Source of the DNA: JAGGSN01 sp965603725
GTDB taxonomy: Bacteria > Zixibacteria > MSB-5A5 > UBA10806 > 4484-95
DNA length: 64,000 bases
Assembly (NCBI GenBank): GCA_965603725.1
Contig: CBFDEC010000010.1
Location: 15,227 to 79,226 of the forward strand
Direction: 5' to 3'
Shown here: piece by piece, positions 26,720-35,005 of the stretch
Position numbering within the stretch: position 1 is the first letter of the stretch
How the letters are laid out: each line of letters starts with the position of its first letter
The notes under the pieces: model-generated
What the model was told of the DNA's origin: nothing
Database searches by the model: none
The model's input: only the letters and a program-made list of their open reading frames with translations
Made by a program: the position numbers and the translations under genes

Positions 26720-28450
26720 TTATACCACCTTTCGGTTTGCTTCATTTTGAAGGTCTCGATATTCGCGGTAAAGACCTTCTGTTTTTTGAGCTTCCCCATC
26801 TTTTTCTGCTTTGGCAATTTCGGCTCTGATTGAAGCCAATCGATCCGAGAGCTGAAATTTTTTAAACTTATTAATATAATCAGAAAAAAGGACTTCCGGC
26901 GGCGCGCCTGTTATTTCATCTACAACTATTTCGGTCAATCTTCGCCGTGCGCCGTTCTCAGGAAATTGTTCGAGGAAATCGCCAACCGAAAAATTTTCAG
27001 TTTCAACAAATTTCAGTTTCTCATAAATCTCCCTGTTTAAAGGTTCGCCAAAATTTTCAGCTTTTATAACTTTCAAACTCTCATTAATGAACTCGGGATG
27101 AGAAATTAACAGCCCTAGAAATGTCATCTCGAACCTGTTTCGCCCCTTCAGTCCTGAAGTTGTTTCACGTTTGCTTTTCTTGCTTCGTTTCTGAAACTTC
27201 GATATCGCAGTTAATGGAAGGTCAAATGTTTCGATTGTTTTACGAACGAAGAGATCATGCTTCAAATCATCTTCAATGCCGTCAGCGGTATCAACAAGGG
27301 AGTTGATGATATTTTCCTGACGGGATAACGGCAGCCGGACGAATCTATCAGGTAAAGAATCCCGAACGAATTCAAGATATTCCGGGGCTGTATCAATAAG
27401 CCTGGTAAGTTCATCATAGCCGTTACTCTTTATAAAGCTGTCAGGGTCAGAGCCCTCCGGCAACCGGGCAATCAACGGTTCTAGATTGAAATTGTATAAT
27501 ACATCAACCGCTCTGAACGTTGCTTTCATGCCCGCCGAATCAGCATCATACAAAAGCACAACTTCATTGCCAAACCGGGCCAACAGGCTCGCCTGGTTGG
27601 CGGTAAAACCGGTCCCGGATACGGCCACGATGTTTCTAATGCCGGCCTGGAAAAGCGCGATATAATCGAAGTACCCTTCTGTAACAACAGCTTTGCCCGC
27701 CCGGCGGATATAATTTTTCGACCAGTTTAAACCGTACAGTACAGAGCCTTTATGATAAATCTGTGTTTCCGGTGAATTGAGATATTTGGGACCTTCATCG
27801 TCGCTTAAGACCCGACCGCCAAAACCGATTGGCCGACTGGAAATGCTGCATATCGGAAACATCAGGCGATTACGGAACTTATCATAGTAATCCGCTCGCT
27901 TATCGCTTTTCACCAACAATCCAGCTTTCTCAAAAATCTCCGGTGATAATTTATCTTCATTAAGAGCCTGAAAAAGATTATCCCAACCGGGCGGGGCATA
28001 GCCAAGACACAGCTCTTTAATTGTCTCGTCGTTTATATTTCGGGATTTCAAATATTCATACGCTTTTGAATTTTTTAGATTTTTAATATAAAAGCTCAGG
28101 GCATATTCGATCGCCTGATAGAGCTTCCCGGTAAATGAATCGGTTGAACCCTTTTCAGGAATCCTGATTCCTGTACGTTTGGCTAAAAACCTTAAGGCTT
28201 CGGGGTATTCAAGGTTCTCATGACGCATGACAAAATTCACCGCGTTGCCGGAGGCTCCACAGCCAAAGCAGTAGTAGAAATCTTTTGCCGGAACAACTGT
28301 GAAAGATGGCGTTTTCTCCCTGTGAAAAGGGCACAGACCGATGTAATCTTTGCCGGCTTTTTTCAGCGTGACATATTCCATGATCAGATCCAGGATATCG
28401 GTATCCGTCTTGATCTTTTCCACAATATCTTCAGGAATGAATCCAGCCAT
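26720..28450 (-). CDS. dnaG: DNA primase
   Basis: The 576-residue product synthesises RNA primers at the replication fork. A CHC2 zinc-binding N-terminus (CPFHREKTPSF..YYCFGCGASG, about 39-70) comes before the primase core and the TOPRIM domain with VTEGYFDYIAL (about 262-272) and LLYDADSAG (about 302-310). A C-terminal helicase-interaction region follows (about 430-576). The start is two bases after mutS2 and the end abuts rpoD. Confidence 0.97.
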   Translation of the reverse strand: MAGFIPEDIVEKIKTDTDILDLIMEYVTLKKAGKDYIGLCPFHREKTPSFTVVPAKDFYYCFGCGASGNAVNFVMRHENLEYPEALRFLAKRTGIRIPEKGSTDSFTGKLYQAIEYALSFYIKNLKNSKAYEYLKSRNINDETIKELCLGYAPPGWDNLFQALNEDKLSPEIFEKAGLLVKSDKRADYYDKFRNRLMFPICSISSRPIGFGGRVLSDDEGPKYLNSPETQIYHKGSVLYGLNWSKNYIRRAGKAVVTEGYFDYIALFQAGIRNIVAVSGTGFTANQASLLARFGNEVVLLYDADSAGMKATFRAVDVLYNFNLEPLIARLPEGSDPDSFIKSNGYDELTRLIDTAPEYLEFVRDSLPDRFVRLPLSRQENIINSLVDTADGIEDDLKHDLFVRKTIETFDLPLTAISKFQKRSKKSKRETTSGLKGRNRFEMTFLGLLISHPEFINESLKVIKAENFGEPLNREIYEKLKFVETENFSVGDFLEQFPENGARRRLTEIVVDEITGAPPEVLFSDYINKFKKFQLSDRLASIRAEIAKAEKDGEAQKTEGLYREYRDLQNEANRKVV

Positions 28451-28452
28451 AA

Positions 28453-30801
28453 TCAGTCTTTATTAATCTCCACTATTGTTACACCGTAAGATCCCTCATT
28501 CCAATAACCCAGGCGGAATGATTTCACGCGGTGATGATTTTTCAAATGGTTTTGGATTTTTGTTTTTAACGCGCCGGTACCCTTGCCGTGAATTATGGTG
28601 ACATTATCAAAACGAGCGCTGTATACATCCTCAAGGTACTTGTCTAAAACCGGCTGTGCCTCATCAAAAGTCATGCCTCTCAAGTCGATTTCCATTTCCG
28701 GCGACACATCAACAAAAGCCGATTGTCTGGAGTATTGCTGTTGTTGTTTGTCTTTCCCGGCTGACCTGTAGAGCCGCCTGAGCTCGGTATGCAGAATAAC
28801 GTTGCCGATACGTACGCGAACCCTGCCGTTGGCATCCGGTTTTTCCATGATCTCGCCGGCGGCGTTTATTTCGGGCAGATATACTTTCTCGCCAACTTCT
28901 CCAAAAGCGGCCGCTCGATCGATTGGCGGTTCGTACTGTTTAGCCTGCTTTTTAATATCCTGAATATTTTCGTCTACCTTATGTTTAACCTCCCGTAAAG
29001 CCTCTATTTTTTTGTCTGCATTTTTGGCATCTTCGATAAGGTTTTCAATCCTGACCTTAGCCTCACGGACCATACTTTCGGCTTCTTTGAAAGCTTCTCT
29101 TTTTATCTGTTTTTTTTCCTTCTCAAAACCATCGAGCTTTTCAGAATAAATGCGAACTAAAGCTTCGTAAGATATTTCTTTCTCTTCAGCCCGAAAGAGA
29201 GTTTCCTCGGCATTCCGAAGTTTTTCTGAAAGCTGGCTGATAATTCCCGATAGTTTTCTTTCCGAACGGTCAATCAGCGAACCTGCCCGTTTGGTGACAG
29301 ATTCATTCAGCCCAAGTTTACGGGCGGTCTCGATTGCATAAGATAAACCGGGCATGCCCATTCTGAAACGATATACCGGCTTCATGTTTTGTGTATCAAA
29401 ATCAAGCGATCCGTTCTGAACGCCATCAATATTTACAGCCAGCGTTTTCAATTTGCCATGATGGGTGGTGATTATTGTCGGAATCCGCCGCTGGGTCAGA
29501 TTTTCAATAATTGCCTGTCCTAAAGCGGCTCCCTCATCAGGATCGGTGCCGGCGCCAATTTCATCTAAAAGCACAAGACATTCTTCCGTAGCCTCGTCAA
29601 GCGCCATTTTTATATTAGAAAGATGAGCGGAAAAAGTCGAAAGCGAAGCCTCTAACGATTGCTCGTCGCCTATGTCGGCAAATATATCTTTAAAAACAGG
29701 AACAGTCGATCCCTCACCGGCAGGAACAAACATGCCGGACTGTGCCATCAAGCAGATAAGCCCGACGGTCTTAATCGCCACAGTTTTACCGCCGGTGTTA
29801 GGACCGGTAATCACCATGGTAGTAAACTCATCGCCAAGTTCAATATCGAGCGGGACAGTGTTGTCGCTGTCGTTTTCCATATCCCGCCATCGCAGCAATG
29901 GGTGATAACCTTTCTTGATATTAATAATATTCTGATCGTTTAACTCGGGCCGACTGCATTTCAATTTCAGAGCCAGCCTGGCTTTCGCCGAATAAATATC
30001 AAGAGTCGTCAGAATTCTGAGATTCCTTTTAATTGATTCGAGCCTTTCAAGCACGAGATCGGTTAAATTCCTGAGGATGCGATAGATTTCCAGCTTTTCA
30101 GCCGCCAGCAATTCACGGTAGCTGTTATTGAGTTCAACCGCCTCAAAAGGCTCGATAAAAAAGGTGACGCCTGTGGATGATCGGTCATGCACTACTCCCT
30201 TTATTCTGCCCTTGTCGCCTTCTCTTACCGGCAATACAAACCGTCCATCCCTGACAGTGACGATATTATCCGACAGATATTTTGAGTAGTCTGATTCGAG
30301 ATAGGAATTGTATTTTGCCTCGAGCTTTGTTCTTGTCTGGCGGATTTGCCTGCGAATGCTTTTTAGCTCCGGTGTGGCACTGTCTTTTATCTCGTTTGGC
30401 GGTTGAATTGCCTGATTAATCCCGGAGACAATCTCCTCGCTGTATACAAGATTGGAGGTCAGCTTTTTCAAATTTGGATACTTATCGTTCAATTTAATAA
30501 AACCTGCTGTCAGTTCATATAAACCCGCGACTTTTACCAGGTCGGACGGTTCAAGGATTTCTCCTTCAGCGGCAGATTTTTCCAGTATAAAATCGATATC
30601 CTCAAAAGCCAGGCTTGGCGGACGGCCATCGGCCTGATAAATTTCGACCATCTCTGAAAGACAATCGAGAGAATGTTCTATCTGATCCAGACTGCCTGAG
30701 GGTGTTACTGCAAATCTCTTCGCCGGGATACTCCAGCACAAACCATGGAGCTTTTCGACTACTTGGTCAAACTCCAAAACCCTGATTGAATGAGGATTCA
30801 T
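28453..30801 (-). CDS. mutS2: Endonuclease/ribosome rescue ATPase MutS2
   Basis: The 782-residue product has a core/lever region, an ABC-type ATPase domain with Walker A GPNTGGKTVAIKTVG (about 337-351) and DEIGAGTDPDEGA, a long coiled coil (about 510-640) and a C-terminal Smr domain (DLRGMTFDEAQ and IIHGKGTGALK, about 705-775). MutS2 is known to act against recombination and on stalled ribosomes. It is preceded by cvpA and followed after two bases by dnaG. Confidence 0.96.
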   Translation of the reverse strand: MNPHSIRVLEFDQVVEKLHGLCWSIPAKRFAVTPSGSLDQIEHSLDCLSEMVEIYQADGRPPSLAFEDIDFILEKSAAEGEILEPSDLVKVAGLYELTAGFIKLNDKYPNLKKLTSNLVYSEEIVSGINQAIQPPNEIKDSATPELKSIRRQIRQTRTKLEAKYNSYLESDYSKYLSDNIVTVRDGRFVLPVREGDKGRIKGVVHDRSSTGVTFFIEPFEAVELNNSYRELLAAEKLEIYRILRNLTDLVLERLESIKRNLRILTTLDIYSAKARLALKLKCSRPELNDQNIINIKKGYHPLLRWRDMENDSDNTVPLDIELGDEFTTMVITGPNTGGKTVAIKTVGLICLMAQSGMFVPAGEGSTVPVFKDIFADIGDEQSLEASLSTFSAHLSNIKMALDEATEECLVLLDEIGAGTDPDEGAALGQAIIENLTQRRIPTIITTHHGKLKTLAVNIDGVQNGSLDFDTQNMKPVYRFRMGMPGLSYAIETARKLGLNESVTKRAGSLIDRSERKLSGIISQLSEKLRNAEETLFRAEEKEISYEALVRIYSEKLDGFEKEKKQIKREAFKEAESMVREAKVRIENLIEDAKNADKKIEALREVKHKVDENIQDIKKQAKQYEPPIDRAAAFGEVGEKVYLPEINAAGEIMEKPDANGRVRVRIGNVILHTELRRLYRSAGKDKQQQQYSRQSAFVDVSPEMEIDLRGMTFDEAQPVLDKYLEDVYSARFDNVTIIHGKGTGALKTKIQNHLKNHHRVKSFRLGYWNEGSYGVTIVEINKD

Positions 30802-30837
30802 AAAATATCACGGAAATAAAGATTCCCTCCTTGCCCT

Positions 30838-31521
30838 TTATTTTAGCTTCTTCGCTTCCTTTTTAGCCAACTCAATCGACTCGCTGAAATACTTATCGAT
30901 ATTATTAATTACACTCTGGTCCTTAACGGAATATCCCAAAACCTTTTGCTTGTCGATCAGAGATTCAGGGTCTTTAGCATATTTTTCAGCTTCGGAACCT
31001 AAAATCCCGCTTTTAACTTTGGCGATAAATGGACCGCTTTCAGGATGAAATGGTTCGGTCAGTTTAAATGTCATAGGTAAAACCTGTCGAATATGTGGCG
31101 CCAACACCGATTCATCAATGGCTTTATTAAACTTATGAAATGTCGGGAAGAAGATAAACATAATAAAAACCATCGAAAGGATAATAACGCCTTTAAACAG
31201 GCCAAATATTCCGCCGCCTATTCTGTCGGGATATTTCACAGCTGTTAGTTTTACAAGCTTATAAAAGTAATATCCCACGAATTTAAATATGAATAGAGCC
31301 CCGAAAAAAAAGATCAGAAAACAGAATATATAGCGCAAGCTGGGAGAAATATTGAACATCCCCTCGACCTGAATAGCCAGCCAATCGGCATGATTAATCG
31401 AAAAAACAGCGGCTATTATTAAACCGGCGAAAGTGGTGATAGATCTAAAAAGGCCGTTTTTATAGCCTATCGCAACAGTTATTACCAAAACAACTGCTAT
31501 AAAAAAATCTACCCAATTCAA
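30838..31521 (-). CDS. cvpA: CvpA-family membrane protein
   Basis: The 227-residue product has four membrane segments in the first 130 residues, starting NWVDFFIAVVLVITVAIGYK, as in CvpA (colicin V production) proteins. A soluble C-terminal extension of about 90 residues follows. The start is TTG at 31521, with AGGAGGGG upstream. It lies 19 bases after yqeY and is in the mutS2-dnaG-rpoD operon. Its biochemical role is not known. Confidence 0.85.
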   Translation of the reverse strand: MNWVDFFIAVVLVITVAIGYKNGLFRSITTFAGLIIAAVFSINHADWLAIQVEGMFNISPSLRYIFCFLIFFFGALFIFKFVGYYFYKLVKLTAVKYPDRIGGGIFGLFKGVIILSMVFIMFIFFPTFHKFNKAIDESVLAPHIRQVLPMTFKLTEPFHPESGPFIAKVKSGILGSEAEKYAKDPESLIDKQKVLGYSVKDQSVINNIDKYFSESIELAKKEAKKLK

Positions 31522-31540
31522 AATCCCCTCCTGTTAGGTT

Positions 31541-31987
31541 TTAGCCTTTGAGTATATTTAAAACAAGTTCGTTTACCCTGCGACCGTCGGCTTTACCCTT
31601 GACCTTGGGCATGATTTCCTTCATGACCAGGCCAATTTCAGCGGGTGTTGACGCCTTCGTTTGAGCGATCGCTTCTTTGATGAGCCTTTCAATCTCCTCG
31701 TCAGAAATTTGCTCAGGCAAATATTTTTTTATTATTTCAAGCTCTGCTTTTTCTTTAGCCGCTAAATCATCACGACCAGCTTTACCATACTCCCTAATAG
31801 CGTCGCGACACTTTTTGGCGGCGCTGGATAATACATCAAGGCAGTCTTCATCAGTCAGCTTCTGGTTCAACTCAATCTGTTTATACTTCAAATCAGATTT
31901 GAGCATTCGCAAAACGCTCAAAGCAACCTTATCGCCGCTTTTCATAACGGCTATTGTGTCGCTGTTAATTTGCTCAATCAGCCCCAT
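31541..31987 (-). CDS. yqeY: GatB/YqeY domain protein
   Basis: The 148-residue product has the full YqeY layout: an N-terminal helical part (MLKSDLKYKQIELNQKLTDED), the KKYLPEQISDEEIE motif and the C-terminal MKEIMPKVKGKADGRRVNELV. The domain resembles the tRNA-binding tail of GatB, but free YqeY has no established function. Its ATG overlaps the end of rpsU by ten bases. Confidence 0.93.
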   Translation of the reverse strand: MGLIEQINSDTIAVMKSGDKVALSVLRMLKSDLKYKQIELNQKLTDEDCLDVLSSAAKKCRDAIREYGKAGRDDLAAKEKAELEIIKKYLPEQISDEEIERLIKEAIAQTKASTPAEIGLVMKEIMPKVKGKADGRRVNELVLNILKG

Positions 31988-32196
31988 CTTTTGAACCTGT
32001 AATCCGAAACCGGCGAAGTTCTCTTACGAGCTTTACGACGGGCAGCGTTTTGTTTACGTTTCTTACGATCTGAGGGCTTTTCAAAATGCTGATGTTTTTT
32101 TATATCAGCCAGGATGCCCGCTTTCTCACAGGTTTTGGTAAACCTTTTTAGAGCTCGTTCAAAAGCTTCATCCAAACGTATTCGTACGCCTGTCAT
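31978..32196 (-). CDS. rpsU: Ribosomal protein bS21
   Basis: The 72-residue small-subunit protein begins TGVRIRLDEAFERALKRF and has a strongly basic C-terminus (RKKRKQNAARRKARKR), typical of bS21. It is the first gene of the operon rpsU-yqeY-cvpA-mutS2-dnaG-rpoD and is read from a sigma-70 promoter about 80 bases upstream. Confidence 0.95.
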   Translation of the reverse strand: MTGVRIRLDEAFERALKRFTKTCEKAGILADIKKHQHFEKPSDRKKRKQNAARRKARKRTSPVSDYRFKRWG

Positions 32197-32515
32197 TCAT
32201 ATAACCCCCTTTCAACAAGCTAAATATTAAGACCAAATATTTCATAATCCACCTTACTTTCTTTCTTAACTTTTGGCAAGATAACAATTTGCATTATGCC
32301 AGTCAAGTCTTTTCTGCATTCTGAAGCAACTTTTTTTTGCGGTATTAACTGATTACATTACAATAAGTTACATTATGAGCTGATTATTATTTCTATAACT
32401 TTCATAATTTACTTAACTGTATTACGTTACATTTATTGATTTTTTACATGTAATTTTCCGAAATTTTAATTAATTTTTCAATTACTCTTAAGTCAAATTA
32501 TTTCAACAAATAGCC
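32197..32515. other. Intergenic region upstream of rpsU
   Basis: Besides the rpsU promoter (32278-32306), this 319-base AT-rich gap has several TTACATT-like words between about 32350 and 32455. I see no gene. The repeated word may reflect low complexity or binding sites. Confidence 0.4.
32278..32306 (-). promoter_or_regulatory. Sigma-70 promoter of the macromolecular synthesis operon
   Basis: On the minus strand TTGACT (32306-32301), a 17-base spacer and TATCTT (32283-32278) lead to a start near 32271, leaving about 75 bases of leader before rpsU. Confidence 0.6.
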
Positions 32516-33415
32516 TCAGTCATTTAATTGCTCGAATATCCTTTTATAGCTTAAATACCTGAACTCATGAATATCACCCGTTTTAACAGCCTTTTTTATG
32601 ACGCAGCCTGGCTCGCTTAAATGCAAACAATTATTAAACTTGCATTCTCCGTCATGTTTTGTCATTTCGGGAAAATATTGACAAAGGTTTGCCTTATTTA
32701 TGCCTGTTAAGCCAAATACTTTTATGCCTGGCGTATCGGCTATCCAGCCGCCAAAGTCAAGTGGAAACATAACCACTGAAGCGGTTGCATGCACGCCTTT
32801 GCCGGTAGATCGGGAGATTTCGCGGGTATTAAGGTTCAAAGATGGTTGAATAGCGTTTATCAGCGAGGTCTTTCCTACTCCTGAATGGCCGGCCAGCACA
32901 GAAGATTTTGTTTTTAAATACGGTATCAATTCATTCATACCATAGCCGGTTTTAGCAGAGGTAAAAAGGGTGTGATAACCCAGCGAACTCCAGGCATCGG
33001 CATAGGCTTGAAACTCAGTCTGGTTTGTTAAGTCGATTTTATTAATTACAACAATCGCTTCAAGTTCTTCGCTTTTGGCGCTGATAAGAAAACGGTCGAC
33101 CAAACCAGGTTTAAACTGAGGCTCTTTAGTCGAACTGACTATGACAAGCTGATCTAAATTGGCGGCAATTATCTGGACCTTATTTTTAACCAGCAAATCA
33201 GGTCTGGCTAAGTATTGCTTACGGGGCAGCACTTTTTCAATAACCGATCGACCTTCAGTTTGTATAGTAAATTCAACATTATCGCCGACAGCAACAGGAG
33301 AGGCGTTTAAATATTCTTTTAACAGTTTCCCCCGTATTGTTGCGTCATATTCCCTCCCCTGATGATATAATCTTATATTCTTACCAAAAACTGCCGTTAT
33401 CTTGCCGGTTAAAAT
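32516..33415 (-). CDS. rsgA: Ribosome-assembly GTPase RsgA, apparent ATT start
   Basis: The product (299 residues from 33415) is a circularly permuted GTPase that acts in 30S subunit maturation. An N-terminal OB fold (YDATIRGKLL, SPVAVGDNVEF) comes first. The G4 motif NKID, G1 GHSGVGKTS and G3 DTPG follow, and the C-terminal zinc site contains C..C.H..PGC. The first ATG/GTG/TTG codon in frame is the GTG at 33232, which would delete most of the OB fold and has no ribosome site. Upstream, GGAGG (33424-33420) lies four bases before ATT (33415-33413), after which the protein reads LTGKITAVFGKNIRLYHQG like other RsgA starts. An in-frame TAA bounds the frame further upstream. Confidence 0.88.
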   Translation of the reverse strand: MLTGKITAVFGKNIRLYHQGREYDATIRGKLLKEYLNASPVAVGDNVEFTIQTEGRSVIEKVLPRKQYLARPDLLVKNKVQIIAANLDQLVIVSSTKEPQFKPGLVDRFLISAKSEELEAIVVINKIDLTNQTEFQAYADAWSSLGYHTLFTSAKTGYGMNELIPYLKTKSSVLAGHSGVGKTSLINAIQPSLNLNTREISRSTGKGVHATASVVMFPLDFGGWIADTPGIKVFGLTGINKANLCQYFPEMTKHDGECKFNNCLHLSEPGCVIKKAVKTGDIHEFRYLSYKRIFEQLND

Positions 33416-33699
33416 ATTACCTCCAGTCTTCTTACTATTATCGATAATTTATTATTTAACTGAACCAATTCAGGCTTCACCTTCATTAACGCCAATTCAA
33501 ATATACTCTAATGGCTTCGTTTCAGTCAGTCTTATTAATCGGTCACATTCCAATCTTGAACCTGAAAATATTGTATAAGGTTCGATAAATCAACTAAGTA
33601 AATTATTTTTTTGGAAATCGGTGAACCCTTTTTGCTTTATTTTATATAAAAGATGTAGTAAATTTACCGAAATGGATATTGTAAGTGAAAGGAATAACA

Positions 33700-34983
33700 A
33701 TGAAGAAAGTAATATCTTTTACAGTTATTGCAGCAGCTTTGATATTTTTGGGCTGCGGTGATGACACAGGCACAACCCCCTCGGGCGGAATTATAGTTTT
33801 ATTATCGCCGGAAACGGCTACAATTAATTTTAGAGATACCGTGGAATTTACTGCCGGCATCTTCAATTCAGCCAACGATTCTATTCTCTGGTATGTTAAT
33901 GATATCTTAAACGGTAATGATATCTATGGAAACATAACCGGCGATTCGGACAGCGCTATTTATATAGCCCCCGATTCAGCATCCTCGTTTGATGTTGTTA
34001 CGGTCAAAATAGTAAGCCAGGCGGATATAGCAAAATACGACACCGCAAAGGTATTGATATTAGACCCGTTGTATGTATATGTTGATCCTGTCAACGGCAA
34101 CGATGCATCAGGAACAGGCTCCGGTCATCGACCGTTTAAAACAATCACTCAGGGTATAGCATATGCATCAATCGGGCAAACTGTCAAAGCCTGTCCGGGA
34201 ACATACAACGAAGCTACCGGTGAAATTTTCCCAATCAGCCCATCGTTTGGGATTTCTATTAAAGGAGCCGGCGCAGACCAGACAATAATTGAAGCTCCTG
34301 CCGGGACATCAATTGATAATGCCGCTTTTAAAATCCAATTTGACCTGACCGTAATCGATTCTCTGGCCATTGTCGGCACAGGCGAAGAAGGAGTTGGAAT
34401 CAATTTTGCCGGCAGCAGCGATACGACCAGTTTGAATTACAGTAATGGTAAAATAGACAGTTGTTATATCGCCGCCGTGAAATCCTCACATTTTAGAGAG
34501 TTGACTTTCTATAACAACACAGTCTCAAACTGCACATACGGCCTTGTATGTGAACAGCTGGGAGAAACAGTAAATATTGATTTCTGCAGCTTCACCGATA
34601 TAGCTTCGATCGCAATAGTATTAACAGATTCAATACCCTCCGTATATTTCCGAAACAACACTATAAATGACGCCCAAATTGGTATTAACGTTGGCGCTGG
34701 ATTCGTTTTGATAAACAACAGCAGTTTTGAGAATATCGATTCAATAGGGGTCATAATTCAATCGAATGCTTATGCCAATCTTGGTGAAAACATATTTCCT
34801 GGCGATAATACTTTTGGCACATGCGGGTATTGGTGCGTTTACAACGCCGATGATGGTACAATTTCAGCGTGGTTTAATACCTGGCCGGCGGCGGATTCAG
34901 CGGCGATTGACAGTTTGATTTATGATGATGAAGAAAGTGGCGGTACGAGCGGGCCGGTAATATTTGATCATTTTAACGAGTGA
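33700..34983 (+). CDS. DUF1565/parallel beta-helix lipoprotein
   Basis: From the ATG at 33700 the product is 427 residues. The lipobox is IFLGC (Cys19). After an Ig-like stretch, the DUF1565-type motif YVDPVNGNDASGTGSGHRPF and FKTITQGIAYA (about 130-160) opens a right-handed beta-helix (FRNNTINDAQIGINV, INNSSFENID). A longer form from GTG 33685 is disfavoured, because AAAGGA stands just before the ATG. It should be a surface or periplasmic lipoprotein that binds or processes polysaccharide, though no catalytic residue is evident. Confidence 0.8.
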   Translation: MKKVISFTVIAAALIFLGCGDDTGTTPSGGIIVLLSPETATINFRDTVEFTAGIFNSANDSILWYVNDILNGNDIYGNITGDSDSAIYIAPDSASSFDVVTVKIVSQADIAKYDTAKVLILDPLYVYVDPVNGNDASGTGSGHRPFKTITQGIAYASIGQTVKACPGTYNEATGEIFPISPSFGISIKGAGADQTIIEAPAGTSIDNAAFKIQFDLTVIDSLAIVGTGEEGVGINFAGSSDTTSLNYSNGKIDSCYIAAVKSSHFRELTFYNNTVSNCTYGLVCEQLGETVNIDFCSFTDIASIAIVLTDSIPSVYFRNNTINDAQIGINVGAGFVLINNSSFENIDSIGVIIQSNAYANLGENIFPGDNTFGTCGYWCVYNADDGTISAWFNTWPAADSAAIDSLIYDDEESGGTSGPVIFDHFNE

Positions 34984-35005
34984 TGAAGAAATAAAAGACA
35001 ACCGT

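Noticed and set aside
33230..33232. GTG at 33232 as the start of rsgA
   Set aside because: It removes most of the OB fold and has no ribosome site. The upstream in-frame sequence is clearly RsgA.
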